A DNA stretch of 18,130 bases from a bacterium. GTDB taxonomy: Bacteria > Vulcanimicrobiota > Vulcanimicrobiia > Vulcanimicrobiales > SCRA01. The notes below the pieces were generated by a model, which was not told the origin of the DNA, ran no database searches, and saw nothing but the letters and a program-made list of their open reading frames with translations. Positions 1 to 7,722 of the stretch are shown piece after piece. The first letter of the stretch is position 1; the number at the start of each line of letters is the position of its first letter. The position numbers and the translations under genes were made by a program. The stretch lies in contig JAGWST010000049.1 in the NCBI GenBank assembly GCA_028869325.1, positions 1-18,130 of the forward strand, read 5' to 3'.

Positions 1-844
1 CCACCTTTGCGCCGACGCCGAACGAGGCGAGCGTATCCTCCAACAGGTGGGCGCGGTTCGACTCGTCGGCGATGCGCACGTCGGGGCGATCGAAGAGCGC
101 GAGGTCGGGAAGCCGGTAGACGCGTGGGCGCCCGTCGTCGGGCGTCATCTGGTCGATCGCGGGCTCGAGCGGCGGCGCCGTCAGCGGACGCGCCGGCGGC
201 ACCGGCCGCGACGGCGCCTCCAAGGCGGCCAGACCCGCCGGCTCAGCGGCGATCGGCGGCGCATCGGCACGCGGCGGATCGATGGCCGGCGGGCGTGGCC
301 GTGCGCCGCGATGGGGCGCGCGCGGCAGCGCTCGTAGGAGCGTGGCGCAGAGCGCGGCGCAGCCGCGCCCCAAGAGCAGCGACCACGATGCGACCACGCC
401 CAGCACGCGCTTCAACGAGACACCCGTGATCCAGACGGCGACGGCCAAGGCGGCCAAGACGATGAAGATGATCCGCCCGGCGTCGCCGACCACGGCCGCC
501 AGAACCCCCGAGAGCGCGGCGCCGGCGCTGCCGCCTTGCGGCCCCAGCGCCGCGAGCGCGAGCAGAAAGAAGGCACACGCGGCGGCCCACAGCGTGCGGA
601 TCATCTGAGGGACGCTGATCTCTAAGAAGACGATGCCGGCGAGCACGGCGATGAGCCCGGGAAAGCCTCCCGCGGCGCGCCCGAAGAGCACGCTCAGAGC
701 CCACCCCACCCACGTGCCAAGCGCTCCTGCGTGGTGCGGCGCCACGAGCGTGACGGCGAGGAGAGCGGCCAAGCCGAGTAAGGCGATGCCGACGAGTTCG
801 AAGTTGAGCCGGGAGGCCGCCAGCCTACGCTTCACGCGCGCCAT
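1..844 (-). CDS. ftsK: FtsK/SpoIIIE-type DNA translocase, N-terminal part (cut by window edge)
   Basis: Reading leftward from an ATG at 844-842, the frame stays open to base 1, giving about 281 residues. The product starts basic (MARVKRRLAASRLNFE) and has four hydrophobic segments at roughly residues 17-35, 62-78, 83-100 and 122-143. A long Ala/Pro-rich linker (about 160-230) follows, then a stretch with YRLPDLALF and LLEDTLASFGVGAKV. This matches FtsK: a four-helix membrane anchor, a proline-rich linker, and the beginning of the alpha domain with its L..L..FGV pattern. The ATPase motor and the DNA-reading gamma domain would lie outside the window. In the family the protein pumps DNA through the closing septum to resolve sister chromosomes. 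An in-frame stop lies just upstream (883-881), so the start is constrained, but no clear Shine-Dalgarno precedes it. The gene is divergent from the nuclease gene at 955. Confidence 0.85.
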   Translation of the reverse strand, partial: MARVKRRLAASRLNFELVGIALLGLAALLAVTLVAPHHAGALGTWVGWALSVLFGRAAGGFPGLIAVLAGIVFLEISVPQMIRTLWAAACAFFLLALAALGPQGGSAGAALSGVLAAVVGDAGRIIFIVLAALAVAVWITGVSLKRVLGVVASWSLLLGRGCAALCATLLRALPRAPHRGARPRPPAIDPPRADAPPIAAEPAGLAALEAPSRPVPPARPLTAPPLEPAIDQMTPDDGRPRVYRLPDLALFDRPDVRIADESNRAHLLEDTLASFGVGAKV

Positions 845-954
845 GTGAGACGGAGCTTCGCGTCGCGAGCGCGATACTCCTCACCGATAGCGCTGTTCGG
901 CACCACCGATGCACGGGCGGAACGCCGGCGCACTCCAACGAACACGGAGCCGTC
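845..954. promoter_or_regulatory. Divergent intergenic region between ftsK and the nuclease gene
   Basis: This 110-base gap separates two divergently read genes and must hold the promoter of at least one of them. The only element I can point to is a GGAG Shine-Dalgarno at 946-949, five bases before the ATG at 955. I could not pick convincing -35/-10 boxes or an inverted repeat. Confidence 0.4.
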
Positions 955-1878
955 ATGGCCGGTATTCGCGTCTTCATCGCTTCGGCAGCGTTCGTCGCGC
1001 TCTGCTGCGGCATCGCCTCCGCCTGGGGCTTGCGCGGTCACCAGCTCCTCTCCGGAGTCGCCGCCGCGCACTTTCCGCCGAGCCTCCCCGCCTTCTTGCG
1101 CACGCCGCAGACGGCGCGCGCCATCGCGCTCCTGGCCACGGAGCCCGACCTGATCAAGGGGCGTGACGATGCGGCGCTGACGGCGGCCACCTCGCCGGAA
1201 CACTATCTCGATCTCGACGACGACGGCAGCGTGGCGGGCATCCCGCTTGCAAGCCTGCCGCCGACGCGCCCGCAGTACGTCGCCGAGCTCGAGCGGCGCG
1301 GCGTCGATCCGTATAAGGCCGGCTTCCTACCGTACGCCATCCTCGAAGGCTACCAGCGCCTGGCCAAGGATTTCGCGCTCTACCGCGCATACGTGGCCAC
1401 GGGCGAGCGGGAGCGCGCGGCCTTGCGCGAGCGGATCGTGGTGCAGGACCTGGGCGAGTTCAGCCACTTCGTGGGCGACGGCAGCCAACCGCTGCACGTC
1501 ACCGTGCACTACAACGACGGCGGCGCGCACGCCAAGTTCGAGGAGGGCGTGGTCGAGCGCTACGTGACGCGCGCGGCCGTCGCAGGCGACTTGCAGCCGG
1601 CCCGCCTCCTTGCCGCGAACGTGCTGCCCTCGATCGAGCGCTACCTGCGCGAGACGAACGCCGCCTATCCGCAGGTTTACGCGCTCTATCGCAGCGGCCG
1701 CTTTCGCTCCGACGCCGGGCCGCTGGCCGCGCGCGAGCTGGCACGCGGCGCGGGCTTTCTCGACGACCTGGTCGAGACGGCGTGGGTGCGCAGCGAGGAC
1801 GAGCAGGTCGGCTATCCCGCCGTTCACGTTCGCGACCTCGAGTCGCACGCGCTCCCGGTATCCGCATTTCACGAGTGA
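955..1878 (+). CDS. Exported S1/P1-type zinc-dependent nuclease
   Basis: 307 residues. A signal peptide (1-23) ends in ASA just before Trp24, so the mature protein should begin WGLRGH. In the S1/P1 nuclease and zinc phospholipase C fold, the N-terminal Trp binds zinc through its free amine. All other ligands of the trinuclear site have candidates: His29 (mature position 6, as in P1), Asp65 in EPD, His83 in EHYLDLD, His171/Asp175/His181 in HFVGDGSQPLH, and His192/Glu196 in HAKFE. The last pair is His/Glu as in phospholipase C rather than His/Asp as in P1. The family cleaves single-stranded DNA/RNA and 3'-nucleotides outside the membrane, so phosphate or nucleotide scavenging is a plausible role. 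A GGAG Shine-Dalgarno sits five bases before the ATG. The dehydrogenase gene follows after 28 bases on the same strand. A phosphohydrolase of the phospholipase C branch is the alternative. Confidence 0.85.
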   Translation: MAGIRVFIASAAFVALCCGIASAWGLRGHQLLSGVAAAHFPPSLPAFLRTPQTARAIALLATEPDLIKGRDDAALTAATSPEHYLDLDDDGSVAGIPLASLPPTRPQYVAELERRGVDPYKAGFLPYAILEGYQRLAKDFALYRAYVATGERERAALRERIVVQDLGEFSHFVGDGSQPLHVTVHYNDGGAHAKFEEGVVERYVTRAAVAGDLQPARLLAANVLPSIERYLRETNAAYPQVYALYRSGRFRSDAGPLAARELARGAGFLDDLVETAWVRSEDEQVGYPAVHVRDLESHALPVSAFHE

Positions 1879-1906
1879 CCGAAAGGGAAAGGTCTGCGTT
1901 TCAACC

Positions 1907-2986
1907 ATGTCCACAAAGCCGACGATCGTCGTCCTCGAAGGGGATGAGACCGGGCAGGAGCTGCTCGAGGAGTCGCTGCGCGTCCTAGCGCCCGCAGTGA
2001 CCGGCGTCGAGCTCGAAGTTCAGCGCTTCGATCTCTCGCTTGCCAACCGCCGCGCCACGCGGAACGGCATCGTGCACGAGGCCGCCGAGGCGATGCGCGC
2101 CTCCGGCTTTGGTTTGAAGGCCGCGACCATCACCCCCGAGACGCAGAACGACGTTGGCTCGCCCAACGCGATCCTGCGCAAGGAGATCGACGGCACCGTC
2201 ATCCTGCGCACGGGGCGCCGCATTCCCGGCGTGCGGCCCGTGGCCGGCATCCACGCGCCGATCTCCGTCGTGCGCATGGCGGTCGGGGACGCCTACGGCG
2301 CCAAGGAGTGGCGCGAGGGCGAGGGCTTGGACGAGATGGCCTTCCGCACGGAGGCGATCTCGCGCAGGGTCTGCCGGCTGGTCGCGGAGTTCGCCTTCTA
2401 CCATGCGCGGCGCGCGGGCTCGCGCGTCTTCGGGGGTCCGAAGTACACCGTCTCGCCCGTGTACGAAGGGATGCTCAAAGAGGAGATGGACGCGGCGGCC
2501 AAGCGTTACCCCGATGTCAAGTACGAGCCGCAGTTGATCGACGCTACCTATGCGCTCTTGATCTCCTCCTCCGGCGACGCGCTTACGATTCCCTCGCTCA
2601 ACCGCGACGGCGACTGCCTCTCCGACTTGGTGATGCAGCTCTTCGGCTCGATCGCCGGCGCGGAGTCGCTGCTGCTCTCCTTCGACAACGATCTCAAGCC
2701 GCACGTGGTGATGGCCGAGGCGCCGCACGGCACCGCCCCCAAGCTCTTCGGCAAGAACGTGGCCAACCCCATGGCGATGATCCTGGCGGTGGCCGCGCTG
2801 CTCTCGTATCTCGACGCCCCGGCGGCGGCGAAGGCTTCGCGCGCCGTCTACGAGTCGACGCTAGAGGCAGTGGCCGACGGTCTGGCCACGAGCGACCTGG
2901 GCGGCCACGCCTCGACGACGGAGTTCACCGACGCGGTGATCGGCAAGGTCAGAAACAAGCTCGACGTCTGGGCGTCGCTCGCGTGA
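1907..2986 (+). CDS. Isocitrate/isopropylmalate-type dehydrogenase, resembling type II NADP-isocitrate dehydrogenase
   Basis: 359 residues, starting MSTKPTIVVLEGDETGQELL, the usual nucleotide-fold entry of the beta-decarboxylating dehydrogenases (GDxTG). Several stretches recall the homodimeric type II NADP-isocitrate dehydrogenases rather than LeuB: AATITPETQNDVGSPNAILR, DGTVILR, GDAYGAKE, and NRDGDCLSD, which resembles the NYDGDxxSD metal-binding segment. EAPHGTAPKLFGKNVANP is the C-terminal HGTA coenzyme region. Type II enzymes are usually a little above 400 residues, so this one is short. The family oxidises and decarboxylates a 2-hydroxy-3-carboxy acid using NAD(P). Isocitrate is my best guess for the substrate; isopropylmalate, homoisocitrate or tartrate cannot be excluded. 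The ATG has only a distant purine-rich Shine-Dalgarno (GGGAAAGG, 14 bases upstream). The stop codon overlaps the GTG start of the next gene. Confidence 0.85.
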   Translation: MSTKPTIVVLEGDETGQELLEESLRVLAPAVTGVELEVQRFDLSLANRRATRNGIVHEAAEAMRASGFGLKAATITPETQNDVGSPNAILRKEIDGTVILRTGRRIPGVRPVAGIHAPISVVRMAVGDAYGAKEWREGEGLDEMAFRTEAISRRVCRLVAEFAFYHARRAGSRVFGGPKYTVSPVYEGMLKEEMDAAAKRYPDVKYEPQLIDATYALLISSSGDALTIPSLNRDGDCLSDLVMQLFGSIAGAESLLLSFDNDLKPHVVMAEAPHGTAPKLFGKNVANPMAMILAVAALLSYLDAPAAAKASRAVYESTLEAVADGLATSDLGGHASTTEFTDAVIGKVRNKLDVWASLA

Positions 2987-3819
2987 ACGATCTCGGCGCG
3001 CTCGTCGTCGCGAGCCCCTTCATTCCCCTGATCGGCATCGCGGCTGCCTCGCTGGCCGTGGTACCGTATCGTACGGCGGCGCTGGGCCCGCGGCTGCTCT
3101 TCGCCATGTTCGCGACCGTCATCGGCGCGATGATCGCCTCGTTCAAGGGCTTCTCAGCGGTCGAAGTCAACGCCGGCTTCCTGTTGGCCTGCATCCTCAT
3201 CTCGCTGTGGCCGTTTTACTACGTGTTGCAGGCGCGCCGCGCGCCCGCGCCGGAGGGCGCCGTGGAGATGGCGCCACCCTTCACCGGTCGCTGGCGCTGC
3301 GCGTCGGGCGGCGCGGTCGCGATGCTCAACCATCACCTCGACTCACCGGCGCAGCGCTACGCCTACGACTTCTACGCGCCCAACGCCGTCGGTTGGCCCG
3401 GCGCGCCGTGGGCGCGCACCAACGACCGCTACCTCGCCTACGGCAAAGACGTGCTCGCCCCCGCCGAGGGAAGAGTCTTGCGGGTGGTCGACGGCCAGCC
3501 CGATGGGCTCCCGCCGCGCCCCGCACCGGATGCGGCGAAGCGCCCCTTCGGCAACCACGTGGTGATCGAGATCGCGGGCGGCTATCTGGTCCTCGCCCAC
3601 CTCAAGCCCGGCAGCGTGCGCGTGAAGAGCGGCGAGGCCGTCAAGCGGGGCGATCGTCTGGCGGCGTGCGGCAACAGCGGTGAGTCCACGATGCCCCACG
3701 TTCACGTGCATCTGCAGGAGAAGCCGCAGCCCGGCAAGGGCAGAGGCGTGCCGCTGGTCTTTCGCGACACCGCCGGCAGGCTGGTCGCCCCGGTCACGGG
3801 CCAGTTCCTGGTGGGTTAG
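2983..3819 (+). CDS. Membrane-anchored M23-family metallopeptidase
   Basis: 278 residues from a GTG that overlaps the dehydrogenase stop (GTGA), indicating translational coupling. Three hydrophobic segments lie at about 7-27, 38-53 and 63-82, followed by a soluble domain from about 95. This domain has the M23 (LytM-like) pattern: LAPAEGRV, GNHVVIE, LAHLK (His206), VKRGDRLAACGNSGES and PHVHVHLQ (His239/His241/His243), which supplies the HxH motif. The family cuts peptidoglycan cross-bridges, or acts as an activator of other cell-wall hydrolases when inactive. The first zinc motif, normally HxxxD, is unusual: the Asp is present in RYAYDF (Asp129), but the residue four before it is Arg125, and the nearest histidines are His117-His118. 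Activity is therefore uncertain. The gene ends only two bases from the convergent acetyltransferase gene. Confidence 0.8.
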   Translation: MNDLGALVVASPFIPLIGIAAASLAVVPYRTAALGPRLLFAMFATVIGAMIASFKGFSAVEVNAGFLLACILISLWPFYYVLQARRAPAPEGAVEMAPPFTGRWRCASGGAVAMLNHHLDSPAQRYAYDFYAPNAVGWPGAPWARTNDRYLAYGKDVLAPAEGRVLRVVDGQPDGLPPRPAPDAAKRPFGNHVVIEIAGGYLVLAHLKPGSVRVKSGEAVKRGDRLAACGNSGESTMPHVHVHLQEKPQPGKGRGVPLVFRDTAGRLVAPVTGQFLVG

Positions 3820-3821
3820 GA

Positions 3822-4400
3822 TCATGTACGAGGAGGCGGTGCTGCGCTGGTTGGACACGCTTGCGATGCCGTCAGCTCGAAGCGGTACTCGTCGCTCGGT
3901 GCGCCCTTGATGGGATCGGCGACGCGGGTGCATCCTGCGCACTGGAAGCCCAGCGAACGCACCAGCGCGATCGAGCGGTCGTTGCGCGTGTCGATCGAGG
4001 CGGCAACGCGCTCCACGCCGTACTCGACGAAGAGCAGCTCGAGCACGCGCCGCACGCCCTCCCGCGCGTAGCCCTTGCCCCACCGCCGCGGAAAGAGCAG
4101 ATAGGCCACCAGTGCTGCCCCGCGCGTGGGAACCGTCGCTTGTAGCAATCCCACGGGCTCGCCGCCGTGGGCCAAGCGCACGACCCAGTTCAGCCAGCGC
4201 TCGCGCCCATCGGGCGACTGGCGCCGCTCCCAGATCACATAGCGCAACGCCAATGCCTCTACCGAGAGGGGCGGGTCGTCTGGCATGAACGCATAGATGC
4301 GAGGATCCCGGAGGTCCGCGAACAGCTCGCGCGCATGGCACACACGGAGTGGCTCGAGGATGAGCCGCCGCGTAACCAGCGTCTGCTCGGCATCTATCAC
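3822..4400 (-). CDS. GNAT-family N-acetyltransferase (RimJ/RimL-like)
   Basis: 192 residues from a GTG at 4400. It opens with TLVTRRLILEPL, the typical first strand of RimJ/RimL-like acetyltransferases. It carries the acetyl-CoA pyrophosphate loop RRWGKGYAREG at about 105-115, followed by VAASIDTRNDRSIALVRSLGF, the usual end of the fold. Such enzymes move an acetyl group from acetyl-CoA to an amine, such as a protein N-terminus or small molecule; the substrate cannot be read from the sequence. The GTG start overlaps the TGA of the fused reductase gene by four bases (GTGA), so it is probably translated by coupling and is the last gene of the leftward run. The convergent peptidase gene begins two bases beyond its stop, leaving no room for a private terminator. 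Confidence 0.85.
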   Translation of the reverse strand: MIDAEQTLVTRRLILEPLRVCHARELFADLRDPRIYAFMPDDPPLSVEALALRYVIWERRQSPDGRERWLNWVVRLAHGGEPVGLLQATVPTRGAALVAYLLFPRRWGKGYAREGVRRVLELLFVEYGVERVAASIDTRNDRSIALVRSLGFQCAGCTRVADPIKGAPSDEYRFELTASQACPTSAAPPPRT

Positions 4401-7400
4401 TCCGCTAGTATAACAGAGGCATCTCCCCCAAGCAGCGTGGCGGCCGCCTTCAGCTCGCGCGCGAGACGGCGCAACGCCGCTCCGCGCTCGGCGGCGGCCG
4501 GCTCGCGCAACGCGCGCTCGAAGCGGCGGCGCAAGTCGGCGTCCAAGGCTTGTGCAAGACTCGACGCGGCCGCCGGCGCCTGTGCCTGCGGCGTCGCCAA
4601 CGGCTGATGGTGCGCACCGTCGTACTTGATGACCAGCTCCGCAAGATCGCCGCGGCATGTCCCGCAACCCGTTCCGGCACGTGTCACGCGTCCGATCTCG
4701 GCCACGTCGCGCGCGCCGCCGCTGATGGCGCCGATCACCTCGCCGCGCGTCACCTCGTTGCACACACACAGGATCGCATCGAGGTTCTCCGCCGCCTCGG
4801 GAACGACCGCCGCGATCCGCGGCGCTGTCTGCGCCGGCACGCCGCAGACCAGCGCCGCGAGGCTCCCGGCCAGCGGAGCGTTGCGATCGAAGGCCTGGGA
4901 GAAGGACGCCGCGGCTTCGGGATCGCCCACGACCTGCGCGCCGGCCAGAACGCCGTCGCGCGCGATCGCGCGGCGATAGCTCCCGTCGGCGCCTATGGCG
5001 GCGATCACCTCGTCGCCGTTCTCGGGAAGCGTGCGTCCCAGCGAGACGACGTGCACGCCCGCGACTTTCAGTCGCGTGCCGATGCGCGATCCCGCATACG
5101 CCGCCGCCTCGCCGCAGAGGCGACGCGCCAGCACCCCGGCTTGCTCCCAGAGGGGCTCGACGATGCCGTAGGTGACGTTGCGGTGCTCCGCGCACTCGCC
5201 CAGTGCAAAGATGCGCTCGTCGCTCGTCCGCAGCGCGTCGTCAACCAACAGTCCGCGGCCAACCGCCAGGCCAGCCTCCGCCGCAAGACGAGTCTCGGGG
5301 ACGATGCCGCAGCAGAGCATCACCACCTCCGCGCCGAGCGTCTCGCCGCCGGCCAGCGCCACGCCGCACGCACGTCCGTCCTGCACGACGATGCGCTCCG
5401 CGCGTGCGCCGCCGCGCACCTCGATACCGAGCGCCTCGATGCGCGCGCGCAACGCTTCGCCGCCCTCGCGGTCGAGCTGCTGCGGCATCAGCCACGGTCC
5501 AAGCTCGACCACCGTCACGCCCAGACCGAGCGCGCGCAACCCGGCCGCCGCCTCCAATCCCAAGAGCCCTCCGCCCAGCACGACGGCACGCTTACCGCCG
5601 CCGGCACTCTCGCGGACGTTGCGGCAATCCTCGAGCGTGCGGAACGCATGCACGCCGGCCGCATCTGTGCCTTCGATCGGCGGCACGAACGCCCGGCTGC
5701 CGGTTGCGATCACCAGCACGTCATACGGTTCCGCGTAGCCGTCGGCGCCGACCACCACGCGGCGCGCGCGGTCAATGCGCCGCGCGGCCCCGCGCAGCGC
5801 GATGCCGTGCTGCGCATACCACGACACGTCGTGGGTCACGATCTGATCGGGGCTGCGCTTGCCCCCCAAGACCCCGGAGAGCATGATGCGATTGTAGCTG
5901 CCGCCCGGTTCGTCGCCGAAGATCGTGACCGAGAAGCGCTCGCGGTCGCGCCCCAGAAGCTCCTCGACCAGGCGCACGCCGGCCATGCCGTTGCCGATGA
6001 CCACCAGACGGCCGCCCGCTACCTCGGGACCCGAGCCGCTCACCGCCGCCTCCGCCGCGGCGAAGAACGGCTCCGTGCCGGTGCGTGCCACGGTCTGCGA
6101 GAAGCGCTCGCCCTCCTGGCACCGCGCCTCGTAGGTCCGCAGCAGCGCCTCGACCACGGGAATCACGCGTGCGCGCGGAATGCGCTTGGGCATCACCGTG
6201 CCCAAACGACGCTCGTGGGCGTTGCCGCCGAGGTTGAGCGCGAAGGCCTCCGTGCGCACGCCGTCGATCTCCATGCTGCCGCCGGCCAGGCCAATGTCGG
6301 CCACTTGATGCTTCGCACACGAGTGCGGGCAGCCCGAGACGTGGATGCGAAAGTCGCCGTAGCGCGGATCGAGGCGGCGCGCCTCCATGGCACGCGCAAT
6401 CTCGTCACCCAGGGTCATCGATCCCGCGATGGCAAGCGCGCAGTACTCCAGGCCCACGCAGGAGACGACGTCGGCGATCCCACCGCGCCCGCGCGCGTGC
6501 AGGCCGATCGCCTCGACCGCCGCGACAACGCCTTCGAGGTCCACCGCGCGCACGTCGTGCAGCTCGGCGTTCTGATCGGGCGTGAGATGGACGATGCCGT
6601 CGCCGAAACGTTCCGCCGCGTCGGCCAAGGCGCGCGCGCCCCCAGCGCTCAGCTCACCCATGGGAATCAACGCGGGGACGGTGTAGCGGCCGCTCTCCTT
6701 TTGCTCCTGCGGTCCCCCTGCGCGCGGCGGCGGGGCCGGCCGCAACGCCGTCGCCTCCCCCATGGCGAGGACGACTGCCGGCAGTCCCCCTCGCCGCGCC
6801 TCCTCGAACTCTCCAAGGAAGACCTCACGAAAGCGATCCTCGCCCCAGCGCTCGACGAGCACCTTGATCTTTGCCTTGGCCCGATTGCCGCGATCACCGT
6901 GTTTCTTTCCGATCTCTACCAGCGCCGTGAATGCGGCCAGCACGTCCTCCTGCGATATGAATGAAAGCAGCGGAATGGCCAGGCGCGGCGCGGCCCCCAG
7001 ACCACCGCCACCCCAGACGGCGAAGCCTGTGGCTTCGCCGTCTGGTGCAGGCGTCGCAACGAGACCGATATCACTCGTCGCAACGTGGTCGTCGCACGTC
7101 GGCGAACAGGCGACGGCCACATTCATCTTGCGCGAGATATTCGTCTGGTCGCTGATCGAGACGATATGCTCGTGCAGCAACTCGATGAACGGCGCGATGG
7201 AGAGCACCTCTCCGGCGTAGACGCCGGCGTGCGCGCATCCCACGACGTTGCGGATCGTATCGCCGCAGGTGCCCTTGGTCGTCAGGCCGACCGCCGCAAG
7301 CCCCTCCCATACCTTGGAGACGTCCTCGATCTTGACGTGATGGATCTCCAGGCCGCCGCGCGTCGTCACGTGTACGCTGCCGTGTCCGTAGCGCTCGGCC

Positions 7401-7615
7401 AGATCGGCCACACAGCGCAACTGCGCCGCGCCCGCCTTGCCGCCGGGCACACGAACGCGCATCATGAAGGCACCGAGTTGGCGCTGCGCGCAGATGCCCT
7501 GCGTCTTGAGTCGATAGCGATCGGCTTCGGAGATGGACTCGAAGCCCGAAGAGGCAAGAAGATCGATGTCGAGCTTCACGCCCTCACGCTTGACGTCCTC
7601 GATACGAACGGCCAT
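4397..7615 (-). CDS. Fused siroheme nitrite/sulfite reductase plus NirB/NasB-like NAD(P)H-FAD module and BFD-like [2Fe-2S] domain
   Basis: 1072 residues from an ATG at 7615. An AGGAG Shine-Dalgarno lies nine bases upstream; an in-frame GTG at 7621 is less well spaced. Residues about 1-520 form a siroheme reductase: VHVTTRGGLEIHH and GTCGDTIRNVVG in the ferredoxin-like half, then four cysteines for the siroheme/[4Fe-4S] centre (Cys386, Cys392, Cys429, Cys433, in SCVGLEYC and SGCPHSC). A Pro-rich linker lies near 290-306. Residues about 535-930 form a pyridine-nucleotide oxidoreductase with an FAD motif (VIGNGMAGVR), SYNRIMLSGVL as in NirB, and an NAD motif (VVLGGGLLGLEAA). Residues about 948-990 form a BFD-like [2Fe-2S] domain (Cys950, Cys952, Cys984, Cys987). 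A helical tail of about 65 residues follows and is not recognised. Normal NirB has FAD first and siroheme last, so this chain is permuted. The predicted reaction is NAD(P)H-driven six-electron reduction of nitrite to ammonium. Sulfite is possible, given cysK nearby. Confidence 0.88.
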   Translation of the reverse strand: MAVRIEDVKREGVKLDIDLLASSGFESISEADRYRLKTQGICAQRQLGAFMMRVRVPGGKAGAAQLRCVADLAERYGHGSVHVTTRGGLEIHHVKIEDVSKVWEGLAAVGLTTKGTCGDTIRNVVGCAHAGVYAGEVLSIAPFIELLHEHIVSISDQTNISRKMNVAVACSPTCDDHVATSDIGLVATPAPDGEATGFAVWGGGGLGAAPRLAIPLLSFISQEDVLAAFTALVEIGKKHGDRGNRAKAKIKVLVERWGEDRFREVFLGEFEEARRGGLPAVVLAMGEATALRPAPPPRAGGPQEQKESGRYTVPALIPMGELSAGGARALADAAERFGDGIVHLTPDQNAELHDVRAVDLEGVVAAVEAIGLHARGRGGIADVVSCVGLEYCALAIAGSMTLGDEIARAMEARRLDPRYGDFRIHVSGCPHSCAKHQVADIGLAGGSMEIDGVRTEAFALNLGGNAHERRLGTVMPKRIPRARVIPVVEALLRTYEARCQEGERFSQTVARTGTEPFFAAAEAAVSGSGPEVAGGRLVVIGNGMAGVRLVEELLGRDRERFSVTIFGDEPGGSYNRIMLSGVLGGKRSPDQIVTHDVSWYAQHGIALRGAARRIDRARRVVVGADGYAEPYDVLVIATGSRAFVPPIEGTDAAGVHAFRTLEDCRNVRESAGGGKRAVVLGGGLLGLEAAAGLRALGLGVTVVELGPWLMPQQLDREGGEALRARIEALGIEVRGGARAERIVVQDGRACGVALAGGETLGAEVVMLCCGIVPETRLAAEAGLAVGRGLLVDDALRTSDERIFALGECAEHRNVTYGIVEPLWEQAGVLARRLCGEAAAYAGSRIGTRLKVAGVHVVSLGRTLPENGDEVIAAIGADGSYRRAIARDGVLAGAQVVGDPEAAASFSQAFDRNAPLAGSLAALVCGVPAQTAPRIAAVVPEAAENLDAILCVCNEVTRGEVIGAISGGARDVAEIGRVTRAGTGCGTCRGDLAELVIKYDGAHHQPLATPQAQAPAAASSLAQALDADLRRRFERALREPAAAERGAALRRLARELKAAATLLGGDASVILAE

Positions 7616-7722
7616 CGCCACCTACTCCTCGGCGTAGGCGAACGCCGGCTGCGGCGTCGTGGACGGCGAGAGGGTCCGTCGGCGTGCAAAGTCCCCAGTA
7701 ACCACGGGCAGCTAGCCTCCAT
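7576..7722 (-). other. Possible leader peptide frame (48 codons), unproven
   Basis: An ATG-started frame in the leader of the fused reductase gene runs 48 codons and overlaps the first 40 bases of that gene in another reading frame. It would begin MEASCPWLLGTLHADGPS and then become very Arg/Ser/Pro-rich, which in G+C-rich DNA can arise by chance. No convincing Shine-Dalgarno precedes it. It is listed because its position and overlap are those expected of a translational leader; I would not call it a gene. Confidence 0.2.

Noticed and set aside
4550..6964. A very long plus-strand open frame (about 800 codons) opposite the fused reductase gene
   Set aside because: Its product is low-complexity and Arg/Ala/His-rich with no domain, as expected for antisense frames in G+C-rich DNA, while the other strand has complete cofactor motifs.
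7636..7641. Hexanucleotide loop as an ANTAR (NasR-type) target
   Set aside because: The transcribed loop is UCGCCU; the ANTAR consensus needs A at position 1 and G at position 4, and the required second hexaloop hairpin was not found.
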